A stretch of 64,000 nt of DNA from positions 62,001 to 126,000 of the forward strand of contig JAPDDQ010000002.1 of assembly GCA_027587225.1 (NCBI GenBank), written 5' to 3'. The notes below the pieces were generated by a model that saw only the letters and a program-made list of their open reading frames with translations, was not told the DNA's origin and searched no databases. The DNA comes from Solirubrobacter taibaiensis. Its GTDB lineage: Bacteria > Actinomycetota > Thermoleophilia > Solirubrobacterales > Solirubrobacteraceae. Numbering within the stretch: position 1 is the stretch's first letter; every line of letters starts with the position of its first letter. Position numbers and translations under genes: made by a program. Shown here in pieces: positions 7,443 through 14,760 of the stretch.

Positions 7443-8440
7443 GCGTGCAGCGCCGGCGGGACGTCGCCGCTGCCGCTCACGAGGATCCCGTCGCAGGCCG
7501 CGGCCCACGTGTGCCCGACGGTGATCATGGTGAAGATCCGTGGGCGGCCGTCGACGGTGATCTCCACCGCGCTCGGCCGTGCGTTGGCGCTCGCTTCCTC
7601 GCGTTCACGGCGGCGGGCGTCGAGCCAGATCGCGATCGCCGGCTGTGAGCGGGCGGGCCACGCGACATCGGTCGTGAGCTGCGCGACCGCGGCGCGCGCC
7701 GAGTCCTCCGGCAACTCATGGGTGCCGAAGCGCGTGTCGACCTCGATGTCGCCCGTCGCGAGCTTGACGTGGCTGATCGCGTCGTCGGAGCCACCGAAGC
7801 CGCGGATCTCAGGCTTGGAGCCGGGCGCGGCGTAGACGGGACCGGGGGCTTTGCGGAGCGCGTCAGCGGCTTGGTCGGCGAGCGTGCGCGTGAAGCGCAG
7901 CCCGTCGGGCTGGACGTGCTGCCAACGGCCGTGGGTGGACGCCTGGCCGCCGTAGAACAGCGGCATCCGGAACGTGTGGCCGCAGGCGCGGCAGCGGACG
8001 CAGTCCTCGACGGCGCGCTCCCAGTCGAGCGCGGTGCAGGCCGGGCAGCGGTCGGTCGCGTCGGCGATCGACTCACCCCGCGGCGGGTCGCGCACCAGCA
8101 GCCCGTCGTCGTCCTCGAAGCGCACGGCGGGCCCAGCCTCGTTCGCGGCGAGGACGGCGATGAACGCGCCGTTCGCGGTCTCGGCGTCCACCGGTCCGCC
8201 CGGCCCGCGCACGACCGCCCGATCCGCCCGGTCGGGCAGCGGCCCGCCGACGGCCGTCCAACCCGGTCCGCTGGTGGCCACCGCGCGGCGCTCCTCGATC
8301 AGCGTCGCGCCGTAGCTCTCTGCCGAATCACGCCGCGAGCCGAGCCACAACCCCAACTCATCGCGCAACACCGCCACGACGAACCCGCCGGGCGCGGGCA
8401 GCTGCACGAGCGGCTCCATGCCGTACTGGTGCCCGGACAT
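7421..8440 (-). CDS. Unknown protein with a zinc-ribbon
   Basis: 339 residues, not recognised. A four-plus-cysteine zinc-ribbon is clear: CPAC at 132-135 and C147, C150, C153 in CVRCRACG. The rest is a mixed alpha/beta protein without signal peptide or TM helix, with QLPAPGGFVVAVLRDELGLW near the start and a repeated DGLRF/DGRPRIF style later. The start is ambiguous. The ATG at 8440 is the outer edge of a palindromic repeat, while an internal ATG at 8419 (MEPLVQLPAPGG) looks more natural; if 8440 is used, the repeat provides start codon and leader. Function cannot be given. Confidence 0.7.
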   Translation of the reverse strand: MSGHQYGMEPLVQLPAPGGFVVAVLRDELGLWLGSRRDSAESYGATLIEERRAVATSGPGWTAVGGPLPDRADRAVVRGPGGPVDAETANGAFIAVLAANEAGPAVRFEDDDGLLVRDPPRGESIADATDRCPACTALDWERAVEDCVRCRACGHTFRMPLFYGGQASTHGRWQHVQPDGLRFTRTLADQAADALRKAPGPVYAAPGSKPEIRGFGGSDDAISHVKLATGDIEVDTRFGTHELPEDSARAAVAQLTTDVAWPARSQPAIAIWLDARRREREEASANARPSAVEITVDGRPRIFTMITVGHTWAAACDGILVSGSGDVPPALHAYSGSTS

Positions 8441-8464
8441 AAAGAGGGACAGTCCCTCTTTATG
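8438..8464. repeat. Palindromic element copy 1 (core AAAGAGGGAC-A-GTCCCTCTTT)
   Basis: Arms CATAAAGAGGGAC and GTCCCTCTTTATG, 13 bases each, perfect around one central base. Its left CAT is the reverse complement of the start codon of the zinc-ribbon gene. Lies in the short region between two tandem minus-strand genes. Confidence 0.9.
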
Positions 8465-8479
8465 TTGGCGGCGCAGAAA

Positions 8480-8506
8480 TCTAAAGAGGGACAGTCCCTC
8501 TTTAGA
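8480..8506. repeat. Palindromic element copy 2
   Basis: Arms TCTAAAGAGGGAC and GTCCCTCTTTAGA around a central A, 15 bases from copy 1 and in the same orientation, so the two form a BIME-like pair. Both lie upstream of the zinc-ribbon gene and just after the stop of the thioredoxin-like gene. Confidence 0.9.
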
Positions 8507-8512
8507 AACGGG

Positions 8513-9235
8513 CTAGTAGAGGGCGGAGGCGAGCTTGCGGCGGGCTTCGCGGGCCACGGGGTGCTCGACGCCGAGCTCGTCGAGGAAGCCGACGACGGCG
8601 CGGCGCAGATCCTCGCGCTGGTCGCCGGTGGAGGCGGGGATGGCGGCGATCAGGGTGTCGATGCCGGGCTCGACGTCGCCGCGGTCGATCGCCGCGAACG
8701 CCTCGGCCAGGTTCGGGTCCTCCTCCAGGCGCAGGCGCGCGGCCAGGCCCTCGGCCGCGAAGCCGGTGGAGTTCGCGAGCAGCTCCAGCGCCTCTTCTCG
8801 CGGGACCATGCGGGCCAGCGCGACCTTGGCGTCGATCCGGCTCGGCTCGAGCTCCAGCGCACGGCGCAGGTTCGCCTCGCCGCCTTCGGCCACGAGCGCG
8901 TCGGCCTCGGAGGGGACGATCCGGTCCAGGAAGCGGTTGACCTGCGCGGGCGGAAGCGCGCCGACGAACTCGTCGATGACCTTGCCGTCCTTGAACGCCT
9001 TGACGGCGGGAATCGACTGGATGCCGTACTGCTGGGACACGCGCGGGTTGCTGTCGGTGTCCACCTTGACGAGCTCGACGGCTTCGCCGCGGTCGTCGAC
9101 GGCCTTCTCGATCACGGGGCCGAGCGAGCGGCACGGGCCGCACCACTCCGCCCAGAAATCGACGACGACGGGCTTCTCGAACGAGCGCTGGATGACCTCT
9201 TGCTCGAACGTGGTGTCAGTGGCATCGATGGGCAC
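8513..9235 (-). CDS. CnoX/YbbN-like thioredoxin-TPR protein
   Basis: 240 residues: an N-terminal thioredoxin fold with an intact redox motif in VDFWAEWCGPCRSLGPVIEKA (WCGPC about 29-33) and cis-Pro segment QSIPAVKAF, then a C-terminal helical TPR-like half (ALELEPSRIDAKVALARM and ELGVEHPVAREARRKLASALY). This is the CnoX (YbbN) layout, a holdase that protects substrates from over-oxidation and passes them to chaperones. Unlike E. coli CnoX (SQHC) it keeps a WCGPC, as many CnoX proteins outside Enterobacteria do. The GTG start at 9235 follows a TATCCT box after 6 bases, suggesting a leaderless message. The alpha/beta hydrolase gene is divergent. Confidence 0.88.
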   Translation of the reverse strand: MPIDATDTTFEQEVIQRSFEKPVVVDFWAEWCGPCRSLGPVIEKAVDDRGEAVELVKVDTDSNPRVSQQYGIQSIPAVKAFKDGKVIDEFVGALPPAQVNRFLDRIVPSEADALVAEGGEANLRRALELEPSRIDAKVALARMVPREEALELLANSTGFAAEGLAARLRLEEDPNLAEAFAAIDRGDVEPGIDTLIAAIPASTGDQREDLRRAVVGFLDELGVEHPVAREARRKLASALY

Positions 9236-9253
9236 GCTGCGAGGATAACCGCC

Positions 9254-10039
9254 ATGCAGATCGACGCGGATGGAGTGACGCTGGACGCGGAAGCGGCGGG
9301 CGAAGGGTCACCCGTGGTGCTGCTGCACGGGCTGACGGCGACGCGCCGGTACGTCGTGATGGGCTCGAAGGCGCTCGAGCGCGCCGGGCACCGCGTGGTG
9401 CTCTACGACGCCCGCGCCCACGGCCAGTCCGAGGGCGGGGAGGACTACTCCTACGACCGGCTCGCGGCCGATCTGCTCGCCGTGCTCGACGACCGCGGCA
9501 TCGAGCGCGCGACGCTCGCCGGCGCGTCGATGGGCGCGCACACGATCACGAAGTTCGCGCTCACGCACCCCGACCGCGTCGCCTCGCTCGTGATCATGAC
9601 CCCCGCGTTCGCGCCCGACCGCGATCCTGGCCTGGAGCGCTGGGACCGCCTCGCCAAGGGCCTGCGGGAAGGTGGCGTGGAGGGCTTCGTCGAAGCCTAC
9701 GGCACCCCGAACGTGCCGGACAAGTGGCACGAGACGATCTTCCGCGTCTTGCACCAGCGGCTCTCCGCCCACGCGCACCCCGACGCGCTGGCCGACGCCC
9801 TGTCCGCCGTGCCGCGCTCACGCCCATTCGAGGCGTGGGAGGACCTGCGGGCGATCGAGGCGCCGACCGTGATCGTCGCGAGCCGCGACGAGGTCGACCC
9901 CGAGCACCCGTACGCGGTGGGGGAGCGCTACGCCGAGGCGATCCCGAACGCGCGCCTGATCTCCGAGGACGAGGGCGACTCGCCGCTCGCCTGGCAAGGC
10001 GCGCAGGTGTCAAAGGTCATCGACGACGCGGCTCGCTAG
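9254..10039 (+). CDS. Alpha/beta hydrolase
   Basis: 261 residues from the ATG at 9254, which has GAGGA 9 bases upstream. Fold landmarks are complete: oxyanion loop VVLLHGLTATRR, YDARAHGQSEGG, nucleophile elbow AGASMGAHT (Ser near residue 96), acid region VIVASRDEVDP and a C-terminal SEDEGDSPLAWQG where the catalytic His is expected but not evident: no His follows the acid in the usual GH position. The product may therefore be an atypical or inactive member. No substrate can be assigned. Overlaps the convergent EAL gene by 30 bases. Confidence 0.85.
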   Translation: MQIDADGVTLDAEAAGEGSPVVLLHGLTATRRYVVMGSKALERAGHRVVLYDARAHGQSEGGEDYSYDRLAADLLAVLDDRGIERATLAGASMGAHTITKFALTHPDRVASLVIMTPAFAPDRDPGLERWDRLAKGLREGGVEGFVEAYGTPNVPDKWHETIFRVLHQRLSAHAHPDALADALSAVPRSRPFEAWEDLRAIEAPTVIVASRDEVDPEHPYAVGERYAEAIPNARLISEDEGDSPLAWQGAQVSKVIDDAAR

Positions 10040-11104
10040 CCGCGCCATGAGCAACAGCGCGCACTCGACGACCAGTTCGCGGTCGTAGGACGTCGCGAAC
10101 GCCCACTCGTCGCCCTCGACCCGGCGCGCCACGAAGCATGCGCCGAAGCCCGGGCCGAGCGCGACCTCGGTCCACGTGTCGTCGAGGCAGCCGGCTGCGC
10201 AGACGCCGACGAACCCGAGCGCGTCGCGCAACGCCTCGAACCGGTCGGACGCGTGCGAGCGGTCGGGTGCGGCCAGCAGCATCCCCGTCGGACCGAGCGC
10301 CGCGGCCTGCTCGGTGAGCAGCGCCGCCGCGCGCTCCGCCAGCGCCAACGGCCCGTGCACCGGCCGCCGCCAGTTCGTCACCCGCGCGAACGGCAGCGGC
10401 CCCGACGGGTCCCCGCCCGCACCCGCGAGCCGCAGCTTGCGCCCCGGGACCGGGAACCGGTCGGGCAACGGCCCGGGCTTGCCGAGCAGGAAGCCCTGGC
10501 CGAGGGTCGCGCCCGCCACGCGCGCCATCGCCAGTTGCTCGTCGGAGTCGATTCCTTCGGCGAGCACGGTCACGTGCCGGCGCTCGGCCTCCGCGCCGAC
10601 GGCGGTGACCACCCGGGCCACGTCCGCCGGATCGCGCTCCGCCAGCAGCTTCAGGTCCAGCTTGATCACGTCGGGATAGAGCAGCGGCATCACCGCGAGC
10701 GACCGGCTGTCCGCGCCCACGTCATCGAGCGACACGCCCCAGCCGCGGGTTCGCAACTGGGTGAGCGTGCGCAGGACGACGTCCGGCCGCTCGGTCAGGG
10801 CGCGCTCGGTGATCTCCATCACGAGCGTCGGCCCACCGGCCGGGAGGTCCGGGATGTCCAGCTCCAGCGCACTGGCGTCGGCGTTCAGGAAGAGCGCGAA
10901 CGGCGCGGACAGCGACGCCGCGTGCGCCTGCCGGAGCGCCGCCGCGCGGCACTCGCGGTCCACTTCGGCGAGCCGGCCCTGCGCACGCGCGGCGGCGAAC
11001 AGGGCGGTGGGCGATGAGCCGTCGGTGGGGCGCGCGAAGGCCTCGTAACCGACGACGCTGCGATCCCGCAGGTCCACGATCGGCTGGAACGCGGCGACGA
11101 TCAC
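10010..11104 (-). CDS. EAL-domain protein (c-di-GMP phosphodiesterase-like) with C-terminal DICT-like domain
   Basis: 364 residues from the GTG at 11104 (VIVAAFQPIVDL); an ATG at 11170 would add 22 residues. The signature EAL reads EAF (residues 21-23), but other catalytic positions look kept: Asn in FLNADAS, VMEITE, LDDVGAD, the Lys in IKLDLKLL, LAEGIDSDEQ and GQGFLLGKP. Activity against c-di-GMP is therefore likely. The final 120 residues, with WAFATSYDRELVVECALLLMA, resemble a DICT-type sensory domain found with c-di-GMP enzymes. No signal peptide or TM helix, so cytosolic. Neighbour of the DUF3052/M48 unit (divergent) and close to a GGDEF-EAL protein. Confidence 0.85.
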   Translation of the reverse strand: MIVAAFQPIVDLRDRSVVGYEAFARPTDGSSPTALFAAARAQGRLAEVDRECRAAALRQAHAASLSAPFALFLNADASALELDIPDLPAGGPTLVMEITERALTERPDVVLRTLTQLRTRGWGVSLDDVGADSRSLAVMPLLYPDVIKLDLKLLAERDPADVARVVTAVGAEAERRHVTVLAEGIDSDEQLAMARVAGATLGQGFLLGKPGPLPDRFPVPGRKLRLAGAGGDPSGPLPFARVTNWRRPVHGPLALAERAAALLTEQAAALGPTGMLLAAPDRSHASDRFEALRDALGFVGVCAAGCLDDTWTEVALGPGFGACFVARRVEGDEWAFATSYDRELVVECALLLMARLASRVVDDL

Positions 11105-11194
11105 CCTCCAGATTGAACCGTATAGGCCCCATTGGCCGGTGGAGGGCTGGGCTTCGATGGCCCCGGACATCGACGACGAGGCATACTCCGGCGC

Positions 11195-11587
11195 GTGAGC
11201 GCGGGGTACAGCGGCACGCCGCTCGAACGCAAGCTCGGGATCAAGCCCGGCCACCGGGTGATGCTGCTCAATGCGCCGCCCGGCTTCACGCTCGACGCGC
11301 CGGTCGTCACCCGCGCCACCGGCCTCGCCGACGTGATCCTGTCCTTCCACACCGAGCGCCGCGACCTCGAAACGCGTATGCCCGTCCTGCACCAGAAGAT
11401 GGAGCAGAACGCCGGGCTGTGGATCGCGTGGCCGAAGAAGGCGTCCAAGCAGCCGACCGACATCACGGAGGACGTCGTGCGCGAGATCGCGTTCCAGATC
11501 CCGCTGGTGGACAACAAGGTGTGCGCCATCGACGAGACCTGGAGCGGACTGAGGCTCGTCATCCGCGTCAAGGACCGACTACCTTGA
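11195..11587 (+). CDS. DUF3052 family protein
   Basis: 130 residues from GTG at 11195: SAGYSGTPLERKLGIKPG, VMLLNAPPGF, LSFHTERRDLE, GLWIAWPKKASK, TDITEDVVREIA, VCAIDETWSGLRLVIR. These are the hallmarks of DUF3052, a small family common in actinobacteria with no demonstrated biochemical role. The gene has a CATACT box at 11182-11187 exactly 7 bases before the GTG and no ribosome site, so it is probably leaderless. The M48 protease gene follows after 5 bases and should be in the same transcript. Confidence 0.88.
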   Translation: MSAGYSGTPLERKLGIKPGHRVMLLNAPPGFTLDAPVVTRATGLADVILSFHTERRDLETRMPVLHQKMEQNAGLWIAWPKKASKQPTDITEDVVREIAFQIPLVDNKVCAIDETWSGLRLVIRVKDRLP

Positions 11588-11592
11588 GCGGT

Positions 11593-12594
11593 ATGGCCGA
11601 CGACCTCCCCGAGGACCAGCGACTCCACTTTCTCTCGCCGAAGGCGTACGAGCACCCGGCCGACCGGGCGGCGACGGCAGCCTTGCAGCAGATCCCGATG
11701 ATGGACACGGTCGTGCGCAAGCTGATCGAGTACTTCGAGGGCTCGATCCGTCAGCAGCTGCTGGCGGGCGCGGTGCGGCTCGGCGACGATCAGATGCCGG
11801 AGATCTGGGCGTCGCACCGGGCTGCGCTCGCGCGTCTGGACATCGACCAGATTCCCGACCTGTACATCTGGAACGTGCCGTTCACGAACGCGATGGCGAT
11901 CGGCGCCAAGAACCCGATGGTCGTGCTCAACAGCGGCACCGTGAGCCTGATGGACGCGAATGAGCTGCGGACCGTGCTCGGGCACGAGGCCGGGCACATC
12001 CTGTCCGACCACACGCTCTACCGGACCGCGCTCGCGATCCTGCTGATGATCGGCACGCGCCCGCTGACCGCCCTGCCGTTCTTCGCCGGCCTGCCGCTGC
12101 TGGCCGTCAAGCTCGCGCTGCTGGAGTGGTTCCGCGCCGCGGAGCTGTCCTGCGACCGCGCGGCGACGCTCGTCAACCGCAGCCCGATGACGACCTGCCA
12201 GACGCTGATGGTGATGGCCGGCGGTGCGTCCTCGCGCAAGCTCAGCCTGGACGCGTTCGTCAAGCAGGCCAATGAGTACGTCGAGTGGGAGCCGGGCTGG
12301 GACAAGATGATGCGGTTCGGCCGTGAGCTCGCGATCACGCACCCGTACCCGGTCCGCCGTGTCCACGAGCTGATGCTGTGGGTGCGCTCCGGCGACTACG
12401 ACCGGATCATGGCCGGCGACTACGTCAAGCGTGGGACCAAGGCTGACGCCCGCGCCGAGGCCGCCGACGCGACCGACTATTACGCCGACAAGTTCCGCGG
12501 GATCTTCGAGGAGGCCGGCACCGGCGTCCGCAAGGCGGGCGACAAGGCCGGCGACGCCGCCGACAAGCTGTCGGAGTGGCTCAGGCAGCGATAG
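11593..12594 (+). CDS. M48 family zinc metallopeptidase
   Basis: 333 residues. The HExxH motif is HEAGH in LGHEAGHILSDH at about residue 131, with the third ligand Glu expected in FRAAELSCDRAA, the standard M48/HtpX pattern (ExxxD). A hydrophobic stretch AILLMIGTRPLTALPFFAGLPLLAVKLALL between the two is membrane-inserted or amphipathic. The C-terminus is charged and helical (KFRGIFEEAG, then repeated K-A-GDKAGDAADKL), an unusual 30-residue tail with an apolipoprotein/LEA-like rhythm. HtpX/Oma1-type proteases act in membrane protein quality control. Its last 115 bases overlap the convergent GGDEF-EAL gene, a long coding overlap. Confidence 0.88.
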   Translation: MADDLPEDQRLHFLSPKAYEHPADRAATAALQQIPMMDTVVRKLIEYFEGSIRQQLLAGAVRLGDDQMPEIWASHRAALARLDIDQIPDLYIWNVPFTNAMAIGAKNPMVVLNSGTVSLMDANELRTVLGHEAGHILSDHTLYRTALAILLMIGTRPLTALPFFAGLPLLAVKLALLEWFRAAELSCDRAATLVNRSPMTTCQTLMVMAGGASSRKLSLDAFVKQANEYVEWEPGWDKMMRFGRELAITHPYPVRRVHELMLWVRSGDYDRIMAGDYVKRGTKADARAEAADATDYYADKFRGIFEEAGTGVRKAGDKAGDAADKLSEWLRQR

Positions 12595-14729
12595 GCCGGC
12601 ATCGGCTTCGCGAAGTGATAGCCCTGCGCGACGTGGCAGTCCAGCGCGCGCAGGGCCTCGGCCTGCGCTGATTCCTCGACGCCCTCGGCGATCGCCACCG
12701 CGCCGAGCTCGTGCGCGAGCGAGATGATGGCCGCGATGATCGCGCGGTCGTCCTCGCGCTCGGTGATGCCGTCGACGAACGACTTGTCGATCTTGATCAC
12801 GTCGACCGGCAGCAGGTACTTGAGCTTGGACAGCGATGAGTGGCCGACGCCGAAGTCGTCGATCGCGATCCGCACGCCGAGCCGCTTCAGGCGCTGCAGG
12901 ACGGCCTGCGCGGCCTCGGGATCCTCCATGATCGCCGTCTCGGTGATCTCCAGGCACAGCGCCGAAGCGGGCAGGCCGCTGACGCGCAGGGCATCGTCGA
13001 CCACACGCGCGAGGCTCGGGCTGGAGAGCTGGCGCGGGCTGAGATTGACCGCGATGACGAAGTCGGAGTGGCCGGCGGCGCGCCACTCGGCGGCCTGGCG
13101 ACAGGCGGTGTTGAGCACCCACTCGCCGATCGGAACGATCAGGCCGCTCTGCTCGGCGATCGGGATGAAGGTCGCGGGGGAGATCATCCCGTGCACCGGG
13201 TGCTGCCAGCGCAGCAGCGCCTCCATGCCGTACAGCGAGCCGTCCGCGAGCAGGATCTCGGACTGATAGAAGAGCTCGAGCTGCCCTGAGGCCATCGCCT
13301 CGCGCAGCCCCGCCTCGATCTCGAGCCGTTCCAGCGCGCGGGCCCGCAGCGAGTCGTCGAAGACCTCCAGCCGCGCCTTGCCCTGGTCCTTGGCGTGGTA
13401 CATGGCGGCGTCGGCGTCGCGCAGCAGGGCCTCGGCGGTGCCGTTGCCGAACGCGATCCCGAAGCTGGCGGTGAGGAAGCGCTCGTGGCCGCCGAGCTCG
13501 AACGGCTCCTTCAGGGCGGCAGCGAGCCGGTTGGCGGTGCGGCGCGCGTCATCGGTCTCGTCGAGGCCTTCGAGCAGGACCACGAACTCGTCGCCGCCGA
13601 AGCGGGCGAGCACGTCGTCGGGCCGCAGCTCGGCGGCGAGGCGCTCGGCCACCTGGACGAGCAGCAGGTCGCCCGTGGTGTGCCCGAGCGAGTCATTGAT
13701 GACCTTGAACTCGTCGAGGTCGGCGAACACCACGGCCACGTCGTGGCCGTGGGCGAGCGCCCCTTCGAGCAGCTCGTCGAAGTGGGCGCGATTGGGGAGC
13801 TTGGTGAGCGCGTCGTGGTGCGCCTGGTGGTCGAGGCGCTCGGCGTCGCGCTTGCGGGCGGTGATGTCCACGCCCTGGAAGACCCAGTGGTCGGGCTGGC
13901 CGGCCGCGTCCCGGATGAGCGAGTGGCGCCACAGGAACCAGCCGATCGAGCCGTCGGCGCGCACGTAGCGGCGCTCCACCTCGGGCGCGTCGGGCTCCGG
14001 CGGCCAGCTCTGCGCCAGCGCGACGCGGTCATGCTCGGGCACGAAGTCCCACAGCAGCAGCCCCTCGGGGTGCACGTGGCCGGTGCGCTCGCACAGCTCG
14101 CGGTTGCCCTGCAGGACGTGCCCGCGCGGGGAGACGAGGGCGATCGCGACGGGCGCGTCGTCGAACGCGCGCTTGAAGCGTTCCTCGGACGCGTCGCTGG
14201 CTTCGCGCATGCGCTCGCTCTCGCGCCACATCACCATGTTCGCGACGGTGAGCGCGGCCACGAAGCCGCCATGGATCGCCGCCCACTTCCAGGGGTTGTG
14301 GCTGTGCTGGAAGACGGTCTCGGCCTGCACCGCGCCGAACGCGCCGTGCTGCAGCACCACGAACCCGATGGCGAGCAGGTAGGTCCACCATTGCTGGTAG
14401 AGCGCGAGGGCGCCGACGATCACGAAGTAGTGGAAGTGCGCCTCGGTTGTGCCGTGCCAGGCGACGACCAGCGCCGCGGAGCAGGTCAGGAGCGCCGTCG
14501 CGCACAGCGAGGAGCGGACCGTGGGGTGCAGGCGCCTGGAGCACGCGGCGGCGCCGAGCAACGCGGGAGCGATGTCGAACGCCCACGCCGCCGGCAGCGA
14601 CCACCCCTGCGAGACCGCGAACGCCGGCAGCACCATGAGGTGCGCGGCCAGCACGAAGAGGAGCCCCCGATGACGGGCGGCCCAGATCTCGTGCGGCAAC
14701 GGGCGACCGCGTGGAATCCACGACAACAC
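12480..14729 (-). CDS. Membrane PAS-GGDEF-EAL protein (c-di-GMP turnover)
   Basis: 749 residues. Residues about 20-167 form five or so TM helices with a conserved EAHFHYF motif (96-102), a membrane sensor module also seen in chemoreceptors. A PAS domain (about 183-292) follows, ending in the PAC-type VFQGVDITARKR. The GGDEF domain (about 300-455) has an intact active site RFGGDEF (GGDEF 378-382) and an intact inhibitory RxxD site at 369-372. The EAL domain has intact EAL at 503-505 and the rest of the catalytic set (NLSPRQL, EITETAIM, IDDFGVGHSSL, IKIDKSFV, IAEGVE). Either activity is possible. Start is GTG 14729 with AGGGG upstream. Confidence 0.93.
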   Translation of the reverse strand: MLSWIPRGRPLPHEIWAARHRGLLFVLAAHLMVLPAFAVSQGWSLPAAWAFDIAPALLGAAACSRRLHPTVRSSLCATALLTCSAALVVAWHGTTEAHFHYFVIVGALALYQQWWTYLLAIGFVVLQHGAFGAVQAETVFQHSHNPWKWAAIHGGFVAALTVANMVMWRESERMREASDASEERFKRAFDDAPVAIALVSPRGHVLQGNRELCERTGHVHPEGLLLWDFVPEHDRVALAQSWPPEPDAPEVERRYVRADGSIGWFLWRHSLIRDAAGQPDHWVFQGVDITARKRDAERLDHQAHHDALTKLPNRAHFDELLEGALAHGHDVAVVFADLDEFKVINDSLGHTTGDLLLVQVAERLAAELRPDDVLARFGGDEFVVLLEGLDETDDARRTANRLAAALKEPFELGGHERFLTASFGIAFGNGTAEALLRDADAAMYHAKDQGKARLEVFDDSLRARALERLEIEAGLREAMASGQLELFYQSEILLADGSLYGMEALLRWQHPVHGMISPATFIPIAEQSGLIVPIGEWVLNTACRQAAEWRAAGHSDFVIAVNLSPRQLSSPSLARVVDDALRVSGLPASALCLEITETAIMEDPEAAQAVLQRLKRLGVRIAIDDFGVGHSSLSKLKYLLPVDVIKIDKSFVDGITEREDDRAIIAAIISLAHELGAVAIAEGVEESAQAEALRALDCHVAQGYHFAKPMPAYRCLSHSDSLSAASPALSPALRTPVPASSKIPRNLSA

Positions 14730-14760
14730 ACCCCTGTGGTCGGTTGTCAGCGCAAAAACT

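Noticed and set aside
8438..8506. Palindromes as simple transcription terminators
   Set aside because: Copies occur inside coding sequence, upstream of genes and in divergent regions, and lack T-tracts, so termination is not their common purpose.
10010..11392. EAL protein starting at 11392
   Set aside because: The first 75 residues would be antisense to the DUF3052 gene and have no homology-like features; a start near 11104 or 11170 is preferred.
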